64,000 nt of DNA from Myxococcales bacterium (GTDB lineage Bacteria > Myxococcota_A > Polyangia > Nannocystales > Nannocystaceae): assembly GCA_020633315.1 (NCBI GenBank), contig JACKDV010000016.1, positions 1 to 64,000 of the forward strand. Direction: 5' to 3'. This document shows positions 34,694 through 43,013 of the stretch, piece after piece. A program made the translations under genes and the position numbers. The notes beneath the pieces are model-generated. The model was not told the DNA's origin and did not search any database. It was given only the letters and a program-made list of their open reading frames with translations. Within the stretch, counting starts at the first letter, position 1. Every line of letters begins with the position of its first letter.

Positions 34694-35551
34694 TCAGACC
34701 TTGGGCTTGCCCTTCTCGATCACCTTCTCGTAGACCTTGTTCTTCGGGGTCCCGGCGGCGACGAGCTTCTCGGCCTTGGCCTTCTCCTCGTCGATGAGCT
34801 TCTTGAAGTTCTCCAGGGGCTGGGCGCCGGAGAGGAAGCGGCCGTTGATGAAGAAGGCCGGGGTGCCGCGGGCGCCCACGGTCATGCCCTGCGCCTGCTG
34901 GCCGTCGACCTTCTTGGCCAGGCTGGGATCAGCGAGGTCCTTCTTGAACTGCTCCACGTCGAGACCGAGCTCGCCGGCCCACGCCACGAAGTTCTCGTCG
35001 GTGAGGTCCTTCTGGTTCTCGAAGAGCTTGTCGTGCATCTCCCAGAACTTGCCCTGCTTGCCGGCGGCCTCGGCCGCGAGCGCGGCCGGCTTGGCCCGCG
35101 GGTGGAAGCCCAGCGGGTTGTGCTTGAAGGCCACGCGGACCTCGTCGCCGTACTGCTCGGCGATCTGCTTGATGGTGGGGGTCACCCGGCTGCAGTAGGG
35201 GCACTGGAAGTCCGACCACTCCACGATGGTGACCAGGGCCTCGTCGCTGCCCTTGGTGTGGGCATCGCCGACCGGGACCTTGTAGGTGGCCGTGGGATCG
35301 GGCTGGTTGGGCCGCGGCTGCTGCGGCTGCTGCTTGCCCTGCGGGGCGGCGGGGGCCGCCTTGATGCCCTCCTCGATCTTGGCCTCGAGCGCGTCGAGGC
35401 GGGAGAGGATCTGGGTCTGGGAATCGGCGATCTGGCTGAGGCGCTCGTTGACCTGGGCAAAGGCGCCGGCGCCCTGGCAGCCGGAGAGCGAGAAGGCCGC
35501 GCCGAGCAGGACGGGCAGGCCCAGAGCCTGGACCATGGTGCGTCGAATCAT
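34694..35551 (-). CDS. DsbA-like thioredoxin-fold lipoprotein
   Basis: This 285-residue protein has a signal ending LLGAAFSLSGC, a coiled-coil-like segment (VNERLSQIADSQTQILSRLD, LEAKIEEGIK) and a Pro/Gln-rich linker. A thioredoxin/DsbA domain follows: IVEWSDFQCPYCSRVTPTIK with the CPYC active site, then VAFKHNPLGFHPRAKPAALA, then cis-Pro GTPAFFINGRFLSGAQP. It is likely a periplasm-facing, lipid-anchored disulfide oxidoreductase. The coiled coil may mediate oligomerisation. ATG 35551 has GAGGAAAG 9 bases upstream. A region with direct repeats and a palindrome lies just upstream. Confidence 0.88.
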   Translation of the reverse strand: MIRRTMVQALGLPVLLGAAFSLSGCQGAGAFAQVNERLSQIADSQTQILSRLDALEAKIEEGIKAAPAAPQGKQQPQQPRPNQPDPTATYKVPVGDAHTKGSDEALVTIVEWSDFQCPYCSRVTPTIKQIAEQYGDEVRVAFKHNPLGFHPRAKPAALAAEAAGKQGKFWEMHDKLFENQKDLTDENFVAWAGELGLDVEQFKKDLADPSLAKKVDGQQAQGMTVGARGTPAFFINGRFLSGAQPLENFKKLIDEEKAKAEKLVAAGTPKNKVYEKVIEKGKPKV

Positions 35552-35616
35552 GAGTAGTGCTTTCCTCGAGGTGTTCCTCGCGTTCGAGACGCGAGTGCGT
35601 TGGGTGCGGGGGTGAT

Positions 35617-35686
35617 CTGCGCCGGTTCGCGGGAGGGCGTCATTCACGCAACCTGCACCGGTTCACGCGTTATAACGGCACGAGCC
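35617..35686 (-). promoter_or_regulatory. Candidate operator/promoter of the DsbA-like gene
   Basis: Two copies of CTGCrCCGGTTCrCG lie at 35617-35631 and 35653-35667, spaced 36 bases start to start (about 3.4 helical turns). Directly beside them is the palindrome CGTTATAACG near 35668-35677. On the minus strand this contains TATAAC, a plausible -10. This is the only AT-rich, symmetric patch near the gene. Confidence 0.45.
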
Positions 35687-35758
35687 CCGAGGAAGGAAAG
35701 GGATATTCGTAGAGAGATTTCGCACTGACTAGAGTTGCGCAGGGCTCGCCGCTGGGGC

Positions 35759-36511
35759 TCAGGTGCCACGGTGGATTCGGGCGCTGAGCCGCCAGCCCGC
35801 GAGCAGGCCCACCACCACGATGAGCACGAAGGGCCACGGGGGAGGCAGCGGCTCGAGGCCCGAGGGGATGTTCATGCCGAGCAGGGCGGCCACGGTGCCG
35901 ATGGGGAGGAACACGGCGGCGAGGCGATTGAGGCGATCGGTGGCCGCGGCGGCGGCCTGGCTGGCCAGCGATTGCTGGTGCGAGCTGCGGGCCATGGCGC
36001 GCTCGACCGCGAAGCGAGCGTCGCCCGAGAGCAGATCGGCGCGGCGCTCCACCGCGTAGGCCTGGTCGCGCAGGTCCACCAGGACCCGCTCGTTGCGGCT
36101 GGTCTCGCGGGCCTTCTGCAGGGTGGCGTGCATGTGGCGAGCGGCGCGGGAGATGGGAGCGAGCTGCTCGAGGATCTCGAAGTAGCCGTCGATCGCGGGC
36201 GCGGACTCGATGCGCTCGTCGAGGGCGACGAGGGTGGTCCGGTACTCGTCGATGGTCTGGCGCAGGCCGAGCAGGCCCTCGACGCCGCTGGTGGTTCGCC
36301 AGCGCCCGCTGGGGTCGCGCCACGCGATGCAGGCGCGGCGCTCGTGCTCCTCGGCCGCGGGCACGCGGTGCAGGATGACCAGCAGGTGGCCGGCCTCGGC
36401 GATCACCCGCTGCCGCCCCACGGTGTGGCCGAGGCGAGCTCGAATCGCGCTGGGGAGATCCCAGTCGGCCGGCAGGAGCGGCTGGTCGTCGTCGAAGAGC
36501 GCATCACCCAT
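35759..36511 (-). CDS. CorA-like divalent cation transporter
   Basis: This 250-residue protein ends with two hydrophobic segments: FLPIGTVAALLGMNIPSG, carrying the GMN signature of CorA/ZntB channels, and WPFVLIVVVGLLAGWRL. The N-terminal cytoplasmic part contains a long helical arm (RQTIDEYRTTLVALDERIES, NERVLVDLRDQAYAVERRAD). It is shorter than Escherichia coli CorA (about 316 residues), mainly in the N-terminal domain. CorA family channels carry Mg2+ or other divalents; the ion cannot be deduced. ATG 36511 is preferred; GTG 36541 would add ten residues. Divergent from the dipeptidase gene, with about 75 bases between. Confidence 0.85.
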   Translation of the reverse strand: MGDALFDDDQPLLPADWDLPSAIRARLGHTVGRQRVIAEAGHLLVILHRVPAAEEHERRACIAWRDPSGRWRTTSGVEGLLGLRQTIDEYRTTLVALDERIESAPAIDGYFEILEQLAPISRAARHMHATLQKARETSRNERVLVDLRDQAYAVERRADLLSGDARFAVERAMARSSHQQSLASQAAAAATDRLNRLAAVFLPIGTVAALLGMNIPSGLEPLPPPWPFVLIVVVGLLAGWRLSARIHRGT

Positions 36512-36585
36512 GGGGTCGAGGATAGTGGTCGAAACGACCACGGAAAATCCTGGTAGCGTCGCGGGGGAGAGGAACCCACCTCGTC

Positions 36586-37944
36586 GTGCGCCTGCCCTCC
36601 CTGCCGTCCCTCGCCCTGCCCATCGCCGTGGGCCTGGGCCTCGCGTGTGGCGAGTCGGCGGGACCGCCCCCGCCGGCCCCGGCGGAGCCCTCGGTTTCGG
36701 CCAAGGCCGAGCCCTCCCGCGAGCCGCCGCGGCCCGAGCCCAACGAGGCCATGCCGCCCCCCGATCCCCGGCTGCGCGCGGAGGCGCTCGCCCACGAGCT
36801 CATCATCCTCGACGGCCACGTGGACGTGCCGTGGCGCATGGAGGAGGCCCGCGAGGCGGGCAAGCCCCCCGACGACGTCACCCGGGCGACCGAGGGCGGC
36901 GACTTCGACCTGTTGCGGGCGCGGGCGGGCGGCCTGGATGCGCCCTTCATGTCGATCTACGTGGCGCCGCGCTTCGAGGGCAAGGGCGCCAAGGCGGTGG
37001 CCGACCGGCTCATCGACTCGGTGGAGGCCATCGTGGCCCGGGCCCCCGACGACTTCGCGCTCGCGCGCTCGCCCGCCGAGCTGCGGGCCAACTTCGCCGC
37101 CGGCAAGATCTCCCTGCCCATGGGCATGGAGAACGGCGCGCCCATCGAGGGCGACCTGGCCAACGTGGCCTACTTCCACGGCCGGGGCATCCGCTACATC
37201 ACGCTGGCGCACTCCAAGGACAACCACATCTCCGACTCGTCGTACGACGATCGCCACACCCACGGCGGGCTGTCGCCCTTCGGCGAGCAGGTGGTGGCCG
37301 AGATGAACCGCGTGGGCATCATGGTCGACGTCTCGCACCTGAGCGACGAGGCCTTCGACGACGTGCTGCGGGTGAGCCAGGCCCCGGTGATCGCCTCGCA
37401 CTCCTCGTGCCGGCACTTCACCCCCGGCTGGGAGCGCAACATGAGCGACGAGATGATCCGGCGCCTCGCCGCGGCGGGCGGGGTCATCCAGATCAACTTC
37501 GGCAGCGACTTCCTGAGCGGCGAGCTCCGGGCCGAGCGCAAGGCGTGGCGGGCCGAGCTGGACGCCCACCTGAAGGCGCAGGGCGTGGCCGAGGACACCC
37601 CCGAGGGCGAGGCCGCGGCGGCGGCCTGGAGCGCGGACCACCCCGCGCCGCGGGCCACGGTGGAGACGGTGGCCGATCACATCGAGCACGTGATCTCGCT
37701 GGTGGGCGTGGACCACGTGGGGCTCGGCTCGGACTTCGACGGGGTGGGGGACTCGCTGCCGCAGGGGCTGGAGGACGTGTCGCGCTACCCCAACCTGCTG
37801 CGGGTGCTGCTCGAGCGCGGGCACGGCCGCGACGAGCTCGAGGGGATCGCGGGGGGCAACGTGCTGCGGGTGTGGCAGGCGGTGGAGGACCACGCGCACG
37901 CGGCTCAGCGCGCGACCACCAAGGATCCCGCGGCCCACAGGTAG
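36586..37944 (+). CDS. Membrane dipeptidase (peptidase family M19), lipoprotein
   Basis: This 452-residue protein starts at GTG 36586 after GGGGGAGAGGA. Its signal ends PIAVGLGLAC (lipobox) and a Pro/Glu/Ala-rich linker follows. The M19 metal ligands are visible: LDGHVDVPW (H-x-D), MGMENGAP (Glu), VDVSHLSDEAF (His), IASHSSCRHF (His) and GLGSDFDG (Asp). These bind two zinc ions in renal-dipeptidase homologues, which cleave dipeptides including D-amino acid forms. The C-terminus (ATTKDPAAHR) overlaps the convergent MAPEG gene by 40 bases. Confidence 0.93.
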   Translation: MRLPSLPSLALPIAVGLGLACGESAGPPPPAPAEPSVSAKAEPSREPPRPEPNEAMPPPDPRLRAEALAHELIILDGHVDVPWRMEEAREAGKPPDDVTRATEGGDFDLLRARAGGLDAPFMSIYVAPRFEGKGAKAVADRLIDSVEAIVARAPDDFALARSPAELRANFAAGKISLPMGMENGAPIEGDLANVAYFHGRGIRYITLAHSKDNHISDSSYDDRHTHGGLSPFGEQVVAEMNRVGIMVDVSHLSDEAFDDVLRVSQAPVIASHSSCRHFTPGWERNMSDEMIRRLAAAGGVIQINFGSDFLSGELRAERKAWRAELDAHLKAQGVAEDTPEGEAAAAAWSADHPAPRATVETVADHIEHVISLVGVDHVGLGSDFDGVGDSLPQGLEDVSRYPNLLRVLLERGHGRDELEGIAGGNVLRVWQAVEDHAHAAQRATTKDPAAHR

Positions 37945-38453
37945 AGCAGCAGCCCGATCATCAGCACGGTGGGATAGAAGGTGAGGGCGAAGCCCAGGGC
38001 ACGGGACGGGGCCCCGCGGGAGTAGCCCAGGGCGAAGAGCCCTCGCCCCACGACCCAGGCCACCGCGCAGGCGGGCGCGACCGCGAGCCACTCGAGGGGG
38101 ACCAGCACCAGCCACAGCAGGTGGGTGGGCAGCGCCAGGACGAGCTGCTCGAGCGTGTTCTGGAGGACGGCCTGCAAGAGCCGCGCGCGCTCGCTCCCGG
38201 GGGTGAGGCCGCTCCCGTCGATGTCCTGGGGGGTGACGAATCGATGCCGGGCCAGGACGCCGATGGTGAGCATCATGACCAGCACCGGCAGCAGCTCGAA
38301 GGGCAGGCCGTAGCGCAGCCGCGGCCCGAGCTCGTCGGCGGGCAGCACCAGGTGCTCGGCTGCCATGCGGACCCCTGCGATGGCCGCGATGGCGAGCAGC
38401 AGGGCGGTGATCATGCCCGCGAGCACGCCTCGTTGCTTGGAGCTCAGCGGCAT
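37905..38453 (-). CDS. MAPEG-family membrane protein
   Basis: This 182-residue protein has four hydrophobic segments and the MAPEG-type core: LLQAVLQNTLEQLVLALPTH, with the conserved Asn-x-x-Glu (QNTLEQ) after an Arg. The last helices include FALTFYPTVLMIGLLLYLWA. The family (glutathione S-transferase-like membrane enzymes of eicosanoid and glutathione metabolism) is broad, and activity in bacteria is mostly unknown. ATG 38453 was chosen; ATG 38495 is in frame 14 codons upstream. The 3' end overlaps the dipeptidase gene in a tail-to-tail arrangement. Confidence 0.75.
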   Translation of the reverse strand: MPLSSKQRGVLAGMITALLLAIAAIAGVRMAAEHLVLPADELGPRLRYGLPFELLPVLVMMLTIGVLARHRFVTPQDIDGSGLTPGSERARLLQAVLQNTLEQLVLALPTHLLWLVLVPLEWLAVAPACAVAWVVGRGLFALGYSRGAPSRALGFALTFYPTVLMIGLLLYLWAAGSLVVAR

Positions 38454-38527
38454 GGGCCCATTGTGGTCGCTGCGAGTCGGCGTCGCCAGAGCCATGGGGG
38501 CGAGCGCCTCGCTTCGCGTAGGCGGCC

Positions 38528-39052
38528 TCACCCCCGCTCGAACAGCTCGACCGCGGTGCCGTGGTAGCGCCCCTGCGCGTAGGGCCGGTAGCCGCACTTG
38601 TGCGCCACCCGTCGCGACGCGGCGTTGGCCGGCTCGATCATGCACACCGTGCGCGGCTCGGAGAGCTCCCGCTCGGCCCACCGCAGCACCGCCGCCACCG
38701 CCTCGGTCGCCAGCCCGCGGCCGTGGGCCCAGCCGGCCAGGGCCCAGCCCATCTCGGGCGCGCTGCCCCAGCTGGGCTCGAGCCGCCGCCGGCCGTCGCT
38801 GAGCCCTGCCTCGCCCACGAAGCGCCCCGTGACCAGATCCTCGATCACCCAGTAGCCGAAGCCCTTGAGCGCCCAGTGCCCCACGTAGCGGAGGATCCGC
38901 TGCCACACCTCCTCCTCGGCGAAGGGGCGACCGCCGATGTGCCGGGTGATCTCGGGATCTCCCCACATCGCGGCGCAGCCGGCCAGGTCGTCCTCCCGGT
39001 GGCCGCGCAGGCGCAGGCGCGGAGTGAGGAGGATCGGTACGTCGATGGTCAT
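38528..39052 (-). CDS. GNAT N-acetyltransferase, RimJ/RimL-like
   Basis: This 174-residue GNAT enzyme runs TPRLRLRGHREDDLAGCAAM, GYWVIEDLVTGRFVGEAGL, then the acetyl-CoA loop GWAHGRGLATEAVAAVLRW (a variant of Q/RxxGxG/A), then EPANAASRRVAHKCGY. This is the RimJ/RimL layout of N-terminal or small-molecule acetyltransferases. The substrate is unknown. It lies 19 bases downstream of the IgGFc-binding-like gene and 74 bases upstream of MAPEG, all on the minus strand, so they may be one transcript. Confidence 0.9.
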   Translation of the reverse strand: MTIDVPILLTPRLRLRGHREDDLAGCAAMWGDPEITRHIGGRPFAEEEVWQRILRYVGHWALKGFGYWVIEDLVTGRFVGEAGLSDGRRRLEPSWGSAPEMGWALAGWAHGRGLATEAVAAVLRWAERELSEPRTVCMIEPANAASRRVAHKCGYRPYAQGRYHGTAVELFERG

Positions 39053-39071
39053 CGCGCTCCGTGGCGTGGGC

Positions 39072-40673
39072 TCAGCCAGCCGGCTCGGGGTTGATGAGGC
39101 CCGTGCCCGAGCCGCCCATGTAGGCGTAGCTGTCGGCGAGGTCGTAGCCGACCACGGCCACCGAGAAGGGCTCGTCGCCCCGCAGCTGGTGCACCCCGTC
39201 CTCGGCCAGCACCCGCGCGACCTCCCAGCCGTTCGCGCTGGCCACGAAGGCCGAGTCGTCGATCGGCGTGCCGTCGAGCTCGATGCCCACGCCCTGCGGG
39301 CGGGTGATGACCAGATAGTCCCAGCTCCACTGGTTGGGCACCAGCACCACGTAGCGATCGAGGAACTGCTCGATGGGCGAGAGCTGCAGCATCGCGGGGT
39401 CGCCGATCTGCTCGCCCAGGTGCTCCCAGCCGGTCATGTAGTCGAGCACCGCGATGGGCTTGTCGGCCTCCACGTAGAAGTCGCCCGGGGCCGCGGGCGG
39501 TCCGCCCACGAAGATCTCGAGCACCTCGCCGGCGTCGAGCACCTGCGGCCCGGCGGGGAGCCCGGTGACGGGGATCGGAGCGTCGAAGGTGATCGTGGTG
39601 TCGTCCTCGCTGGCCTGGATCTGCCACAGCGAGTCCTCGGGCGCGGCGGGGTGGCGGGGCGGGACGCGCGAGGCGGCGAAGCGGGTGCCCCACAGCCGCA
39701 GGCCCGCCACCTGCTCCTCGAGGTGATCGCAGGCGTAGAGATCGCCGGGCACGAAGGCGCACTCGTGTCCGGTGAACACCCCGATGGGCTTGTCGGCCTC
39801 GATGCGCGTGCCGACCAGCGAGGCGTTCTCGGCCGAGACGGCGATCTGGGCCACGTCGCCCTCGTCGAGATCGAAGGAGAACACCCCGCCCGCGAGCCCC
39901 GGGGGGATCCCCGGCCCGCCCACGGTGTCCACGCTGGGCCGCACCTCCACGTGGGTCGCGTCCTCGGCCGCCACGACGGTGGCGTAGGCCTTGCCCGTGC
40001 CGGGGCCCCAGCCCACCACATGCGAGAGCGTGTCCCAGGCCACCGAGGGGAACAGCATGGAGGCGTCGGAGCTCCACCACCCCATGGTCAGCGGGTTGAA
40101 CTGGTAGGCGACGATGGGGACGTCGGAGCTGATGCGGTAGCTGCCGCCCACCGACAGGCCGGTGCCGAGCTGCACCTTGTTGGGCAGCGGGAACACGTGC
40201 AGGTCGAGCGCGCCCACCGAGACGGGGCCGTCCACCGTCACCCACGCCCCGCCCTGCTTCTCCTCCACGATCACCTCGGCGCTGAGGGCCACGTTGACGT
40301 TGGAGACGGCGACCGCGAACTGCTGGTTCTCGAAGACCTGGGCCTGGTCGAGATCGACGGCGTAGAACTGGCAGCCGACGGTGGTGCCCACGTCGGCCAC
40401 GTCGAGGCAGCTACCGGGGTTGGGCCCGTCGGTGTCGCCGTCGGGCAGATCGAAGATGGGCCCGCCGCCGCTGGTGTCGTCGACGACATCCCCGGTGCTG
40501 GGGCTCGGGCCGCTGGTGGGCGGCGGCGAGCTGGTGGCCCCGGTGGCGTCGTGGGCGGTGGTGGCATCGCCGGTCCCGCTGGCGCTGTCGAAGGGGTTGC
40601 TTCCGGAGCCGCCGTTGCACGACAGCGGCACGAGCAGGAGAGCGGCCAGGAGTGGAGCGAGCGGACGCGACAT
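39072..40673 (-). CDS. IgGFc-binding-like surface lipoprotein
   Basis: This 533-residue protein has a signal ending ALLLVPLSC and a Gly/Thr/Ser/Pro linker. Its body resembles the IgGFc-binding N-terminal family. VGCQFYAVDLDQAQVFENQQ and FAVAVSNVNV are followed by YRISSDVPIVAYQFNPL, SSDASMLFPSVAWDTLSHVV, IEADKPIGVFTGHECAFVPG and VEADKPIAVLDYMTGWEHLG. The repeated S/ADKPI-V segments are characteristic. Such proteins are common and surface-exposed in Nannocystales; the ligand is unknown. A GNAT gene follows on the same strand. Confidence 0.85.
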   Translation of the reverse strand: MSRPLAPLLAALLLVPLSCNGGSGSNPFDSASGTGDATTAHDATGATSSPPPTSGPSPSTGDVVDDTSGGGPIFDLPDGDTDGPNPGSCLDVADVGTTVGCQFYAVDLDQAQVFENQQFAVAVSNVNVALSAEVIVEEKQGGAWVTVDGPVSVGALDLHVFPLPNKVQLGTGLSVGGSYRISSDVPIVAYQFNPLTMGWWSSDASMLFPSVAWDTLSHVVGWGPGTGKAYATVVAAEDATHVEVRPSVDTVGGPGIPPGLAGGVFSFDLDEGDVAQIAVSAENASLVGTRIEADKPIGVFTGHECAFVPGDLYACDHLEEQVAGLRLWGTRFAASRVPPRHPAAPEDSLWQIQASEDDTTITFDAPIPVTGLPAGPQVLDAGEVLEIFVGGPPAAPGDFYVEADKPIAVLDYMTGWEHLGEQIGDPAMLQLSPIEQFLDRYVVLVPNQWSWDYLVITRPQGVGIELDGTPIDDSAFVASANGWEVARVLAEDGVHQLRGDEPFSVAVVGYDLADSYAYMGGSGTGLINPEPAG

Positions 40674-40739
40674 CGCGGTCCACGGTGCCACGATCGCGGA
40701 CCGGGCGCGACCCGGGCGCGGTCCCGGGGGAAGCACGGC

Positions 40740-42899
40740 CTACGCCCGGGCTCGGCCGTCCCGGCGCCGACGCCGACGCAGCGCGCCGAGGCCCAGCAGC
40801 AGCCACGCGCTCCACCCCGAGGAGCGGGGCTCGCTGGTGCAGCCGCAGCCGCCCCCGCCATCGCCTCCGTCGGCGCCCGCCGAGTCGCCGTCGGTGCCAT
40901 CGGACGGGCCTTCCGTCGCCGAGCCCGCGGTGCCATCGGCCGTGACCCCGGCCGTGCCATCCCCGCTGCCGTCGGAGTCGGAGCCCCCCGTGCCGCCGGT
41001 GTCCCCCACCTCGTCCTCCCACACGCTGGAGCGCAGGTGGAAGTCGAACACCGCGTCGGCGCTGTAGGGGTCGTCGTCGGAGGCCACCACCCGCACGGTG
41101 TGGTGCTCCTGGTCGGGCATCTCGAACGAGAGCGTGGAGCCGCGGCCGGCCTCGGCCCCGTCGACGAACCAGGTCAGCGAGACCGGATCGCCATCTGCGT
41201 CGGTGGCGGTGGCCGACAGCTCCACGGCCTCGCCCACGTCGGCGAAGGGAGCGTAGTCGGCCGGGAGCAGCTCGGTGTACTCCGGCGGCACGTTGTCGGC
41301 CGAAACCATGATCGTGGCCAGCGCGATGTCGCGGCGGGTCCCGTCGCTCACCTCGAGCGCGGCGGTGACGAGCCCGGGCGCGGTGGGGACGAGCATGGCG
41401 GTGGTGCCGGTGCCGTCGTCGAACTCGCCGTCGCCGTCGAGGTCCCAGGCGTACGAGAGCACCGCGTCGGGATCGAGGTGGGTGCCCGAGCCCATCAGCG
41501 CGAGGGCATCGCCCACGTTGGCCACCATGGGCGCGCCGAGCTGGGCCACCGGGGCGGTGCGCAGGGCGTAGGGCTCGTTCTCGGCGCGGATGGCCTCGGC
41601 CTGCGCCACCAGGTCGACCAGCGCGGGGCGCATGGTCTGGAACGAGCCCCGCGCCGCGTCGACCACCGCCGCCCAGCTCACCGCGTCGGGCACCGAGAGC
41701 GTGCCCGCCTCGGTGATGGCCTGGTCGATCTGCGCCTCCGAGAAGCCGAAGCTCTGGATCAGCGCCCGCTCCTCGTCGCTCAGCCCCTCGGAGGCGAGGG
41801 TGGCGAGCAGGCCCGAGGCATCCACCTCCACCTCGTAGGTGCCGGCGGCCTCGAGCGCGGCCTGCAGCGCGTCGAGCTCGGCCAGCATGGCGTCGCCGGC
41901 CTCGATGGCCAGGCCCGCGTAGGTCTGCGTCTTCTCGGCCTGGACGAGCAGGCCGAAGTGGCTGCCCGCGGCCTGGGCTCCCTGCAGCTTCTCGATCGTG
42001 GGCAGCAGCGCCTGGTAGGCGGCCGCCTGCGTGGACAGCAGCTGCGCCACCACGGTCTGCCCCTCGGGCAGCGGCGCCCCGGCCAGCGGCGCCCACGGGG
42101 CTCCCTGGGCCAGCGCGTCCTCGTAGCGCAGCGGAACCACCTCCTCGAACATCGGATCGGGCGGGTCGGCCACGATGGCCCCGTAGTGCAGCTCGAGCGC
42201 GTCGCCCATGTGGCCGATGATCTTGTTGCCGATGGTGATCACCGCGCTGTTGTACGAGGTGGGGCAGTCGGCCCCCGTGGCGTAGCAGATCACGCCCAGC
42301 GCGATCCCGGCGACGCCACCACCCAGCCCGAAGGCCCCCGCCCAGTCGGCGGCCGTGCTCAGGGTGTCGATGATGGTCAGCGCGAGCACCAGGTCGTGGA
42401 GCGCCTGCGCCTGGGCCAGGCCCTCCATGGCGGCGCCCTTGATCGCGGCGACGTTCACCGAGAACACCAGCGGCGCGTTGGTCACGGTGAACGCATTGAC
42501 CTCGCGCAGATCCTCGGGCCCGAACCCGCCGAAGAACGGGAACTGGTCGACCACCAGATCGTACTGCCCCGGGATCAGCGGGGGCAGCCACACGTACTCG
42601 TCGTAGAACGCTCCCGCGCCGCCGCAGCCGATGATGTAGTTGGCCCCGCCCGCGCTCACGTCCCAGAAGGGGTTGGGCGAGCCGGTGGGGGTGACGATCA
42701 CGTAGGCCTCGGCGCAGATGCCCCCGGGCGGCACCACGTCGAATTCTCCGGTCACGCAGACCGCATCGCCGGGGTTGTAGACGTCCTGGAAGCCGAACGC
42801 ACAGTCGGATCCGAAGACCTGGAGCGCCTGGGCCGGGGCGGGCAGCAGCGCGGTGGCCAGGGCGAGCAGCGTGACGGGGAACAGCTTCGAGCCTTGCAT
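40740..42899 (-). CDS. Exported PKD-domain protein with MYXO-CTERM sorting signal
   Basis: This 719-residue protein has a signal peptide (LLALATALLPAPAQA) with no lipobox Cys. The N-terminal half is of unknown fold (CAFGFQDVYNPGDAVCVTGE). PKD-like segments follow: VLSYAWDLDGDGEFDDGTG and SATATDADGDPVSLTWF. A Gly/Thr/Ser/Asp linker of about 55 residues leads to the C-terminal tripartite tail: GGGGCGCTSE, a hydrophobic helix SAWLLLGLGAL and RRRRRRDGRARA. This tail matches the MYXO-CTERM signal that is cut within the CGC region by a myxosortase and then lipid-anchored (family knowledge; cleavage here is not shown). It is divergent from selD, with 114 bases between. Confidence 0.85.
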   Translation of the reverse strand: MQGSKLFPVTLLALATALLPAPAQALQVFGSDCAFGFQDVYNPGDAVCVTGEFDVVPPGGICAEAYVIVTPTGSPNPFWDVSAGGANYIIGCGGAGAFYDEYVWLPPLIPGQYDLVVDQFPFFGGFGPEDLREVNAFTVTNAPLVFSVNVAAIKGAAMEGLAQAQALHDLVLALTIIDTLSTAADWAGAFGLGGGVAGIALGVICYATGADCPTSYNSAVITIGNKIIGHMGDALELHYGAIVADPPDPMFEEVVPLRYEDALAQGAPWAPLAGAPLPEGQTVVAQLLSTQAAAYQALLPTIEKLQGAQAAGSHFGLLVQAEKTQTYAGLAIEAGDAMLAELDALQAALEAAGTYEVEVDASGLLATLASEGLSDEERALIQSFGFSEAQIDQAITEAGTLSVPDAVSWAAVVDAARGSFQTMRPALVDLVAQAEAIRAENEPYALRTAPVAQLGAPMVANVGDALALMGSGTHLDPDAVLSYAWDLDGDGEFDDGTGTTAMLVPTAPGLVTAALEVSDGTRRDIALATIMVSADNVPPEYTELLPADYAPFADVGEAVELSATATDADGDPVSLTWFVDGAEAGRGSTLSFEMPDQEHHTVRVVASDDDPYSADAVFDFHLRSSVWEDEVGDTGGTGGSDSDGSGDGTAGVTADGTAGSATEGPSDGTDGDSAGADGGDGGGGCGCTSEPRSSGWSAWLLLGLGALRRRRRRDGRARA

Positions 42900-43013
42900 C
42901 GACGAATCCAACGAGGACCAGGCTATCACGCTCCTCCGCGCGAATTCGGTCGATCCGAGCGCGGCGCGATGGCAGCCCGCAGGCCACCACGCTACGCTTG
43001 CCGTCCACTTCCG

